Of a stretch of DNA of 64,000 nucleotides, positions 23,882-31,219 are shown piece by piece. Under the pieces are notes generated by a model. The model saw only the letters and a list, made by a program, of their open reading frames with translations. It did not search any database and was not told the origin of the DNA. Position 1 is the stretch's first letter. Each line of letters begins with the position of its first letter. Origin of the DNA: Planctomyces sp. SH-PL62 (GTDB lineage Bacteria > Planctomycetota > Planctomycetia > Planctomycetales > Planctomycetaceae); contig CAMDEA010000021.1 in NCBI GenBank assembly GCA_945893045.1, positions 1-64,000 of the forward strand, read 5' to 3'. Both the position numbers and the translations under genes were made by a program.

Positions 23882-25198
23882 TCACGGCTTCGCCAGTTCT
23901 TGCACTGTCTTCACGATCTGGTCTTCGAGGCCCGCTTTCCACTTTGACGGCTGCATGTAGACGATCATGGACGTGTCCCCTTCGTAGCCCCCCTCAGTGA
24001 GGACTCGTTCGGAGGGAATGTAGGCCATCACGTCGTTGGCGTAGCCAGTGACCCATGTCTTGCCGGCACCGAGTTCCTGCTTCAGCCGTAGTGAGTAATC
24101 GACGACGACCTCGCCGCCGAGCGCGACCCAATTCACGTTGCCGAGTCTCCAGACCTGCACCGGATACGGGTACGTCGGCGTGAGCGGCTTGCCGGCGTCG
24201 ATGTCTTTGAGGAACAGCTTCGCTCGCGTGCGCTGATAACGATCGGCGGACTCGGCGGTCTTCAGCAGTTCGTCGCGCGACGGGATTGTGTTGAACTCCA
24301 GGGGAATCTCGCGGAAGCGAGTCGTCACCGCGCCGCTGACGGGAGACATCTCGGTCGCCAGAACTTTATCGACGGAGAGCGCGAGCATCCGGCCGTATTG
24401 CTCGGCGAGTTCCACCTTGCGGCGCGGGAGTGGATTTTGATCGGCTCCGCAGCCGCTGAAAAAGAGCGCGGTTGCGCCGGGATGCCGCTCCTCCAAATAC
24501 AATTGCGCGAACCCGGCGTAGTCGCCGCACCACTGATAGAAGCCGAGCACCGTGTTATGGCAGGCGTAGCCGAAGATCACACCACGCACTTGAGTCCCAT
24601 CGGCGGACAGCACGCGCAGGACCGGGACTTCGTGGTCGATTGGGCCGGTGCCGATCGGTGCTCGGCGGTTGGAGGCGAAGCCGCAGTTGCCGATACCTGT
24701 CGCCAATCGAGCCGGCTTGAGGTCGGCCATCGCGGTGTCGATCGCCTCGGTCACGCGGGCGTCGAGCCACTTCTGATTGGCCATGACTTGCTGCCAGTCC
24801 TCGTCCTTCATGTCGAGCATGTGGGTCAGCGATTGATCGAGCGCCGGCCCGCAGTGCGTGTGCGAGCAACAGAACATGAGGTCCGCTCGCTCCAACTTGT
24901 GCTTGGCTTTCGCGGCGGCAGAGACTCGCTCGGACATGACTTTCGGCACGCCGACCAGATCCAGCGACACCATGACGACCCGCTTGCCGCTCGCGTCCTG
25001 CAACGCAGCCGCGCGAGCATACAAGTCGTGGACCTTTCCCTCGGAGGCATGCGTCCGCCCGCCGTAGCCGCTCATCCACATCGGCTGTTCGGGAGTGATG
25101 ACGACTCGTGCAAAGCCGGCCTTCCAACCGGAGTCCTGAGCAACCGCCGTCGTCGCGAGAACGAGCAAGATCGACCAAATCAAACCGCAGCGAAGCAT
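23882..25198 (-). CDS. Neutral ceramidase-like secreted hydrolase
   Basis: A 438-residue protein with a signal peptide (MLRCGLIWSILLVLATTAVAQ). The mature start GWKAGFARVVITP, the GYGGR segment and CSHTHCGP near residue 112 match the N-terminal domain of neutral/alkaline non-lysosomal ceramidases. It is much shorter than true ceramidases (about 650-700 residues). Planctomycetes carry many such short relatives, so the substrate may be something other than ceramide. ATG 25198 follows TTTGGAGACATCACC. It lies 31 bp upstream of the CcsA-like gene and in the same direction. Confidence 0.8.
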   Translation of the reverse strand: MLRCGLIWSILLVLATTAVAQDSGWKAGFARVVITPEQPMWMSGYGGRTHASEGKVHDLYARAAALQDASGKRVVMVSLDLVGVPKVMSERVSAAAKAKHKLERADLMFCCSHTHCGPALDQSLTHMLDMKDEDWQQVMANQKWLDARVTEAIDTAMADLKPARLATGIGNCGFASNRRAPIGTGPIDHEVPVLRVLSADGTQVRGVIFGYACHNTVLGFYQWCGDYAGFAQLYLEERHPGATALFFSGCGADQNPLPRRKVELAEQYGRMLALSVDKVLATEMSPVSGAVTTRFREIPLEFNTIPSRDELLKTAESADRYQRTRAKLFLKDIDAGKPLTPTYPYPVQVWRLGNVNWVALGGEVVVDYSLRLKQELGAGKTWVTGYANDVMAYIPSERVLTEGGYEGDTSMIVYMQPSKWKAGLEDQIVKTVQELAKP

Positions 25199-25232
25199 GG
25201 TGATGTCTCCAAAGTTTGTGGTGATGTCTTGC

Positions 25233-25330
25233 CCGGCTGATGGCTGTTGGCTGAAAGCTGATGGCCGTCATCCCAAATCCAAAAGTGTGAGATCACAGCC
25301 ATCAGCTTTCAGCCAACGGCTTTCGGCCGG
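25233..25330. repeat. Inverted repeat, GGCTGATGGCTGTTGGC family
   Basis: The left arm (25234-25266) reads CCGGCTGATGGCTGTTGG onward; the right arm (25296-25330) is its near-perfect inverse and ends CAACGGCTTTCGGCCGG. The right arm encodes the last residues and stop of the FAD oxidase gene. Confidence 0.85.
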
Positions 25331-26525
25331 ACAAGCGGGCAAGGCTGAGGAAGTCAATTGGTAACTCGGTGCGGCCTGTCGTGGCCAAGTCGGCGAAGAC
25401 GCTGCCGAGCACTGACGTGAACTTGAATCCGTGGCCGGAGAAACCGCAACCGATCACGACGTTGGGAAACTCAGGATGCCGATCGACGACGAAATGCCGG
25501 TCGGGGGTGATGGTGTAGAGGCAGGTCGAATGCCGTGCGGGTTGAGTGCGAACTTCAGGCAGACAAGTTTGCAGAAAGGTTGCGATGGGCTGAACGTCGG
25601 CGTCATTCAGTTGGCGATCGACGAGCAACGGATCGGCAACGATGTCGCCGCCGGAATGCTGAGCGACTTTGAGAACGTGTCCGTCGAGCGAGGGGAAGCC
25701 GTAGAACGTCGAGGCGGCCGGAACCGTAGCCCGGACGCCTACGTCCGGGCGCTCGGACGTAGGCGTCCGAGCTACGAGGTCAGGCGGCATCTCGAAATAG
25801 AACGTGGGCATCGACGCTTCGAGGTTGTACGCCGGCGACGTTGTCTCGAACCAATAGATCGGTTTGCGGAGTACCTGCAACGGCAGCTTGAGATCAGCGA
25901 GCACGGATGCGGCCCATGCACCGGAAGTGATGACGAGTGACGCCGCGACGAACTCACGAGTCGACGTGCGCACCCGAACTTCGCGGCCGGTACTGGACCA
26001 GGAGACGACCGGTTCATCGAACAGCAACGTCGCACCGCGAGCGGTCGCGCGATCGAGATGCGTGCGCACGCAGTCTTCGACTTTCAAGAATCCGGCGTCC
26101 GGTTCAAAGACGGCGTCGAACGCCTCCGGGACTCGAAAGCCGGGCCAGCGCTGCGTCGCTGCGGCAGCCGACAGATTTTCGATGGTCAGTCCATGCTGAC
26201 TCGCGGAGAGTCGCGCCCCGGAGATCGCTTCGCTGTCGGGCAGGCCGGCGAGCATCAGGCCGCACTTCCAGAACAATTGCTGTTGTGATTCGGCTTCGAG
26301 ATCGGACCACAAATCGTAAGCTCGCAGCAGCAGCGGAACGTAATCAGGGTGCTCGAAGTACGCCTTGCGGATGATCCGCGTTTCGCCGTGCGAGCTGCCT
26401 TGGTCATGAACGGGGCCAAAGCGGTCGAGGCCGAGCACTCGCAAACCGCGCCGCGCAAGATGATACACCGCTCCGCTGCCGAAGCCGCCGACTCCCAGTA
26501 CGATCGCGTCGAACACTTCCGTCAT
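25302..26525 (-). CDS. FAD-dependent amine oxidase (sarcosine/N-methyltryptophan oxidase family)
   Basis: A 407-residue flavoprotein of the monomeric sarcosine oxidase / SolA family. The dinucleotide motif reads GVGGFGSGAVYHLARRG at residue 12 with LDRF ending strand 2. The conserved SSHGETRIIRKAYFEHPDY segment follows. The C-terminal CGFSGHGFKFTSVLG contains the family FSGHGFK motif near the flavin. An inverted repeat at 25726-25775 adds an in-frame insert (about ARTPTSERPDVGVRA). Another repeat supplies the last eight or nine residues and the stop. The catalytic landmarks are untouched, so the enzyme may still work. Confidence 0.9.
   Translation of the reverse strand: MTEVFDAIVLGVGGFGSGAVYHLARRGLRVLGLDRFGPVHDQGSSHGETRIIRKAYFEHPDYVPLLLRAYDLWSDLEAESQQQLFWKCGLMLAGLPDSEAISGARLSASQHGLTIENLSAAAATQRWPGFRVPEAFDAVFEPDAGFLKVEDCVRTHLDRATARGATLLFDEPVVSWSSTGREVRVRTSTREFVAASLVITSGAWAASVLADLKLPLQVLRKPIYWFETTSPAYNLEASMPTFYFEMPPDLVARTPTSERPDVGVRATVPAASTFYGFPSLDGHVLKVAQHSGGDIVADPLLVDRQLNDADVQPIATFLQTCLPEVRTQPARHSTCLYTITPDRHFVVDRHPEFPNVVIGCGFSGHGFKFTSVLGSVFADLATTGRTELPIDFLSLARLSGRKPLAES
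25726..25775. repeat. Inverted repeat inside the FAD oxidase gene
   Basis: GTAGCCCGGACGCCTACGTC at 25726 pairs with the inverse ending at 25775 around a short loop. The insert keeps the reading frame and encodes a Thr/Ser/Arg/Pro-rich segment. Confidence 0.85.
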
Positions 26526-26570
26526 GCGGCACCGTTTGTCAGATCGATGGAGCGGTCTTAGTCTGTCGCA

Positions 26571-26635
26571 CTCAACGTAGACGAGTCACTCCGTGACTCG
26601 AATCTTCCGGTCACGGAGTGACCGGTCTACTTGAG
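26571..26635. repeat. Inverted repeat, GTAGACGAGTCACTCCGTGAC family
   Basis: The left arm begins GTAGACGAGTCACTCCGTGA at 26577; the right arm 26610-26630 is its inverse with two mismatches, extended outward by CTCAAC/TTGAG. It lies between the divergently transcribed oxidase and MFS genes, in the region that should hold both promoters. Confidence 0.85.
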
Positions 26636-26674
26636 AGACTAAGGCTTCACGATCAACACCGACAAGGCAGCGAC

Positions 26675-27937
26675 ATGCACCAGGAATCGGACCTGTCACG
26701 AACACGATTGCTGGGGCTTTGCGGAATTCTGCTGTCGGCGACGCTCATCAATTACGCCTGCCGGATGCCGTTCTCGCAGACGGCGGTACAAATCCAAGAG
26801 GCGTTCAACACGGATGATGGCGGCTACGGAGTTGTCGAGGGATTCTTCGGTCTCGGCTTCGCGTGCGGCGGGTTGCTGTTTGGGTTTCTGGCGGACAAGG
26901 TCAATGTGCGTTGGCTGTATCCAGCGGTGATGCTGGCGTGGGCGTTGGCCGGAGCGGCCGTCGCTTGGGTGGACAGCTTGTGGGGCTTGGTCGTCAGCCG
27001 TTATCTGCTGGGTCTGTTCGAGGCGGGGCATTGGCCGTGTGCGCTGCGGACAACACAACGTCTCTTCAAACCGGCTCAGCGGACGTGGGGCAATAGCCTG
27101 CTGCAAAGCGGCGCGTCGGTCGGAGCGATCCTGACTCCGCTGTTGATCGCGGGCGTGCATCGGTTTGATCCGGCCCAGTGGCGGTTGTCGTACATGCTCA
27201 CCGGTCTGCTCAGCCTGCCGTGGGTCGTGGCTTGGTGGCTGACGGTGCGCGACTCCGACTTGCAGCGTCCGGTGATTGCGACTGATGAAACCGCTTCCGG
27301 TGCGGGTGAGGAGCGAGTGCTGGAAACTCGCACGTCGTTGTGGACGATCTTGTTGTCGCGGCGTTGGCTGGTGTTGTTCGTGATCACGATCTCGGTCAAC
27401 ACGACGTGGCAGTTCATTCGCGTCTGGCTGCCCAGCACGCTGGAGAAGCAGCATCATTACGAACATGAATTCGTGCAGTATTTTTCGTCGGCGTATTACG
27501 CGGCGACGTGTGTGGGCAGTCTCGGTGCAGGTTGGCTGGTGGGGCGATTGGCCCAACAAGGTTGGAACGTGCATCGCGCGCGGTTGGCGGTGTTCGCGGG
27601 TTGTGCGTTGTTGGTGGCGTGGCTGGTGCCGACGGCGTTCATGGCTCCCAGTTGGTTGTATTTGGGAAGCTGGCTGGTGATCGGGGTCGGAGCGCTCGGT
27701 GTGTTCCCGGTTTATTACTCGCTGAATCAGGAACTGTCCGCCGAGCATCAAGGTCGAGTGAGCGGCGTGCTGAGTTTCTCGTCGTGGCTGGTCCAGTTCT
27801 TCATACATCCAGCGGTCGGCAACGCCTTCAAAGCGAACCCGGCGACTCGACCGCTGCTGTTCGCGATCATCGGCGTGTTGCCGCTGTTCTCGTTGATCGT
27901 GCTGCTGGCGTTTTGGGGCAAGAGGGAGAAGTCGTGA
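26675..27937 (+). CDS. MFS transporter (ACS-like family)
   Basis: A 420-residue inner-membrane transporter with about 12 hydrophobic helices in two halves joined by a charged central loop (TDETASGAGEERVLETRTS). The first half carries the MFS signature region GLLFGFLADKVNVRW between helices 2 and 3, and the RYLLGLFEAGHWPCALR segment is typical of anion:cation (hexuronate-type) symporters. The start chosen is ATG 26675. The frame is open upstream into a repeat. The stop overlaps the GTG of the next gene, so the two are probably co-translated. Confidence 0.88.
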   Translation: MHQESDLSRTRLLGLCGILLSATLINYACRMPFSQTAVQIQEAFNTDDGGYGVVEGFFGLGFACGGLLFGFLADKVNVRWLYPAVMLAWALAGAAVAWVDSLWGLVVSRYLLGLFEAGHWPCALRTTQRLFKPAQRTWGNSLLQSGASVGAILTPLLIAGVHRFDPAQWRLSYMLTGLLSLPWVVAWWLTVRDSDLQRPVIATDETASGAGEERVLETRTSLWTILLSRRWLVLFVITISVNTTWQFIRVWLPSTLEKQHHYEHEFVQYFSSAYYAATCVGSLGAGWLVGRLAQQGWNVHRARLAVFAGCALLVAWLVPTAFMAPSWLYLGSWLVIGVGALGVFPVYYSLNQELSAEHQGRVSGVLSFSSWLVQFFIHPAVGNAFKANPATRPLLFAIIGVLPLFSLIVLLAFWGKREKS

Positions 27938-28152
27938 AGAAGCGCCGTCGAAAGCGTCGCGAGGTTTCGGTCGAGGCGTCGTATGTCTGCGACAACTGCG
28001 GCGAAGAGATCGTCATCCCGATCGACCGCTCGGCCGGCGAATCGCAAGAGTTCATCGAGGACTGCCCGGTCTGCTGTCATCCGCAGATGATTCGCGTGGA
28101 AGTCGAGGAGAACGGAGAGGCACGGGCCTGGAGTGAAGGCGAAGCGAATTAG
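27934..28152 (+). CDS. CPXCG-motif cysteine-rich protein
   Basis: A 72-residue protein starting at GTG 27934, overlapping the MFS stop by four bases (GTGA), with AGAGGGAGAA upstream. It has a basic N-terminus (KKRRRKRREV), a CDNCGEE pair and an EDCPVCCHP pair, and an acidic tail. The two cysteine pairs fit a zinc ribbon of the CPXCG family (Cys_rich_CPXG), whose function is unknown. The start was chosen because the family begins just before the first cysteine pair; a longer open frame to 27508 is an out-of-frame shadow of the transporter. Confidence 0.88.
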   Translation: MKKRRRKRREVSVEASYVCDNCGEEIVIPIDRSAGESQEFIEDCPVCCHPQMIRVEVEENGEARAWSEGEAN

Positions 28153-28153
28153 C

Positions 28154-28216
28154 CGTGGGGCAGGCTTTCAACTTGCCCGTCAATCTTGGCCGGGCAGGTT
28201 GAAAACCTGTCCCACG
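28154..28216. repeat. Inverted repeat, GTGGGGCAGG family (copy 2)
   Basis: CGTGGGGCAGGCTTTCAAC pairs with the inverse ending in CCTGTCCCACG. It fills the gap between the convergent CPXCG and alpha-E genes almost exactly. Confidence 0.88.
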
Positions 28217-28218
28217 AA

Positions 28219-29214
28219 TCACTCGGCAGTCGATGAGGATTGCGATTGCGACTGTTCGCTGACGTTGGCGACCGGTTGCGTGGCGAAGAAGCTGTTGAAG
28301 ATCGCGGCGTCCACTTCGTTGATGCTGAGCTGGACCCGGTCGATGAATTCGTGCAGGCCGGAATGAATGATGTCGGAGGCTTGAGTGAACTCGAACTCCG
28401 AACGCAGCCGGCCAAGCAGTTTTTCGGCACGGAGTTGGAACGTTCCTTCGGCCGAACCGGTGATGGCTCGCAGCGATTCTTCGGCGCGGCTCAGGCAGTA
28501 ACGGATCGAACGCGGGAAATCGCGGTCGAGCATCAGAAAGCCGACGACGTGATCCGGTGTGATGCGGCCTTGCACTCGGCGATACATCTCCAGCGCGCTG
28601 GCGGACTTCAACAACGCGGCCCACTGGATCACGTCCAGCGGCGTCCCGACTTCGCTGGTCGTCGGCAGCAGAATGAAATACTTCACATCGAGAATGCGTG
28701 ACGTCTTGTCGGCTCGTTCGAGGTTGCGGCCCATGCGGCCGAAGTGCCACGCCTCGTTGCGGGACATCAGCGAATCCATGATGCCGACCAGCAATTGGCT
28801 GTAGCGTTTGACCTCGCCCAAGAAATGAGTCGTGTTCTCCAAAGCGTTGGGAACATCGGCACCGCGGACGAAGAGATAAAACTTGTTGAGTTCTTCCCAA
28901 ACCTCGGATGGCAGGCTGCCGCGAATCGTGCGGGCGTTCTCACGAGCCGAGTACAAACACGACAAGATCGAGTTGGGGTTCTTGCGGTCGAACGTGAGAA
29001 ACTGCCAGACGCTGTCGCGAGTCGCTTGGCCGTGCCGTTCGGTAAACGCTTTGTAATCGCCGGTCGTGGCGACGAGCGGTTCCCACTGCTGGCTGATGCT
29101 GTCGCCAAGGTCCAGCGTCATGTGCATATTGACGTCGAGAAACCGCGCGACGTTCTCCGCCCGCTCGACATAGCGGCTCAACCAGAACACGGAATCAGCC
29201 ACGCGGCTCAGCAT
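28219..29214 (-). CDS. Alpha-E domain protein (DUF403)
   Basis: A 331-residue, almost entirely alpha-helical protein. It starts MLSRVADSVFWLSRYVERAENVAR, the hallmark of the alpha-E family (COG2307). Family members occur beside circularly permuted ATP-grasp ligases and transglutaminase-like peptidases and are thought to act with them in making or modifying a peptide; the reaction is not known. It lies downstream of the ATP-grasp gene with an inverted repeat between them, and is the second gene of that pair. Confidence 0.93.
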   Translation of the reverse strand: MLSRVADSVFWLSRYVERAENVARFLDVNMHMTLDLGDSISQQWEPLVATTGDYKAFTERHGQATRDSVWQFLTFDRKNPNSILSCLYSARENARTIRGSLPSEVWEELNKFYLFVRGADVPNALENTTHFLGEVKRYSQLLVGIMDSLMSRNEAWHFGRMGRNLERADKTSRILDVKYFILLPTTSEVGTPLDVIQWAALLKSASALEMYRRVQGRITPDHVVGFLMLDRDFPRSIRYCLSRAEESLRAITGSAEGTFQLRAEKLLGRLRSEFEFTQASDIIHSGLHEFIDRVQLSINEVDAAIFNSFFATQPVANVSEQSQSQSSSTAE

Positions 29215-29236
29215 TACACGAATCCTTCATCGCGAC

Positions 29237-29328
29237 TAACCCGAAGCGTCAGCGAGGGCGAACGCTCACCCGGCTGCCACCACGGCGACCCGTTGTGAAG
29301 CATTCTCCCTCGCTGACGCTTCGGGTTA
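29237..29328. repeat. Inverted repeat, TAACCCGAAGCGTCAGCGAGG family (copy 1)
   Basis: The left arm at 29237 reads TAACCCGAAGCGTCAGCGAG onward; the right arm ends CGCTGACGCTTCGGGTTA at 29328. It sits between two genes of the same operon. A second copy lies at 48299. Read in frame it gives the SVSEGE/NPKRQRG type peptides familiar as false ORFs in planctomycetes. Confidence 0.9.
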
Positions 29329-29347
29329 CATGAGCACAGCGCTTGCG

Positions 29348-30778
29348 TCATGCCAGCACCCACGTATCTTTGCTGCCGCCGCCTTGCGACGAGTTCACGA
29401 TCAACGAGCCTTTCCGTAACGCGACGCGCGTCAGGCCGCCGGGGAGTACGAAGATGTCTTTGCCATAGAGCATGTACGGTCGCAGATCGACGTGCCGGCC
29501 TTCGAGGTGATCGTCCACGATCGTCGGCACGCGCGACAACGCGAGCATCGGTTGAGCGATGTAGTTGCGCGGGTTGGCTCGGATTTGGTCGGCGCACTTC
29601 GCGAGTTCTTCCGAGGTCGCTCGCGGGCCGATCACGATGCCGTAGCCGCCCGATTCGTTCGTTGGTTTGATGACTAGCTTTGACAAGTTGTGTAGCACGT
29701 ATTGCAGGTCTTCCGGCTCCGAGCAGATGCGCGTCGGCACGTTGTTGAGGATTGGGTCTTCGCCGAGGTAGTACTTGATGATCCTCGGCACGTAGGCATA
29801 GATTGCCTTGTCGTCGGCGACGCCGGTGCCGGGAGCGTTCGCCAGTGTGACTCGCCCTTTGCGGTACACGTCCATCAGACCGGGGACGCCGAGCGCGGAA
29901 TCAGGACGAAAACAATTCGGATCGAGGAATGTGTCGTCGATGCGGCGGTAGATCACATCGACGCGCTGCAAGCCGCGCGTCGTTCTCATGCAGATGTAGC
30001 CGTCGGAGACGACGAGGTCCGAGCCTTCGACCAGCTCCACACCCATCTGTTGTGCGAGGAAGCTGTGCTCAAAGTACGCCGAGTTGTAGATGCCCGGCGT
30101 GAGCACGACGACATTTGGGCTTTGCGTGTTCGGCGGAGCGACGTGTTGCAAAGTCTCAAGCAACCGCTCCGGATAGTCCTCGACCGGCTGGATGCGGAGT
30201 CCGCCGAAGATTTGCGGAAACGTCCGCTTCATCACCTCGCGGTTCTCGATGACGTATGACACGCCTGACGGGCAACGCAGGTTGTCTTCGAGCACATAGA
30301 ACTTGCCGTCGCCATCGCGCACCAAATCGGTGCCGACCACATGGCACCAGACACCACCGGGCGGCTTCAGGCCGACGCATTGCTTCAGATAGCACGAGGC
30401 CGAAAAGACCAACTCGGACGGCACGATGCCATCTTTGAGAATCCGTTGCTCGTTGTAGACGTCGTCGATGAATACGTTGAGCGCGAAGATGCGTTGCCGC
30501 AACCCGCGTTGGATGATCTCGAACTCGTCCCCGTCCACGATGCGCGGCACGATGTCGAACGGCCAGACCTTTTCGGTCCCCGCCTCGTGTCCGTAAACGG
30601 CGAAGGTGATACCCATGTTGAGCAGCGTCAGGTCCGCCGCCTTCTGCCGTCGCACGAGTTCGCCGTCCGATAACGCGCTGAGCCGGCTGGCCAGCACATC
30701 GGCTCGCGAGCGCGGCGTGCCCGACTCATCGAACATCTCGTCGTAGAAACCATCGGTTTGGTAATTGTCCAATCGCAT
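29348..30778 (-). CDS. Circularly permuted type 2 ATP-grasp protein
   Basis: A 476-residue predicted carboxylate-amine ligase (COG2308). Landmarks are GFYDEMF at the start, [34 protein letters not shown], the nucleotide-loop candidate [12 protein letters not shown] and the terminal [11 protein letters not shown]. In this family ATP-grasp motifs are in permuted order. The start chosen is ATG 30778 ([11 protein letters not shown]); ATG 30820 would add 14 residues without similarity. It is followed by alpha-E in the same direction. The substrate is unknown; the family is predicted to form peptide bonds. Confidence 0.92.
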   Translation of the reverse strand: MRLDNYQTDGFYDEMFDESGTPRSRADVLASRLSALSDGELVRRQKAADLTLLNMGITFAVYGHEAGTEKVWPFDIVPRIVDGDEFEIIQRGLRQRIFALNVFIDDVYNEQRILKDGIVPSELVFSASCYLKQCVGLKPPGGVWCHVVGTDLVRDGDGKFYVLEDNLRCPSGVSYVIENREVMKRTFPQIFGGLRIQPVEDYPERLLETLQHVAPPNTQSPNVVVLTPGIYNSAYFEHSFLAQQMGVELVEGSDLVVSDGYICMRTTRGLQRVDVIYRRIDDTFLDPNCFRPDSALGVPGLMDVYRKGRVTLANAPGTGVADDKAIYAYVPRIIKYYLGEDPILNNVPTRICSEPEDLQYVLHNLSKLVIKPTNESGGYGIVIGPRATSEELAKCADQIRANPRNYIAQPMLALSRVPTIVDDHLEGRHVDLRPYMLYGKDIFVLPGGLTRVALRKGSLIVNSSQGGGSKDTWVLA

Positions 30779-31219
30779 GAGCGCACCTTGTCCGCGATTC
30801 GCGAAGAAAGCAACCGGCATACCGAAACGGAATCGCCGATCCCGCTGAGCCTTGGCCTTCGTGAATCACCCGAAAATCGCGGGACAACCACGGTTGCTAC
30901 GGCAAAGTCCGATCTCGCTTGCCAGCGAATGAGGCACTCTGCGTCGAATTCTGTCGCAGGTTGTTTCTGGGCAACGGCTCGCAAAGCATCGGATTTCGCA
31001 GGGTTTTCCGGTGGTGACCGGCCGGATGCGCCCGGCACGACAGTTGCCTTTCATGGCTGGTTGCGCCGCGTCTGTGAGCGGCAAGGCGCTAGCCGCCGGT
31101 ATTTCCGGTCCACCGGCGGCTAGCGCCTTGCCGCTCACGCGCAAACATCAGTCTGAGTCCCTATGAACCATTCGGGTCAGGCTGGAAAGCCTGACCTACG
31201 GCATCAGGAACGCACCGCT
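30779..31219. other. Divergent intergenic region with an inverted repeat
   Basis: About 440 bp between the divergent ATP-grasp and phosphorylase genes; both promoters should lie here but no clear -35/-10 pair was recognised. It contains the long inverted repeat at 31068-31141 and a short hairpin GGTCAGGCT/AGCCTGACC at 31175-31196 upstream of the phosphorylase start. Confidence 0.5.
31068..31141. repeat. Inverted repeat, GTGAGCGGCAAGGCGCTAGC family
   Basis: The 27-bp arms 31074-31100 and 31112-31138 are perfect inverse copies, flanked by CGCG on both sides. Confidence 0.9.

Noticed and set aside
28154-28216. Repeats considered as CRISPR units
   Set aside because: Copies are single, far apart and palindromic over their full length, with no regular spacers and no cas genes nearby.
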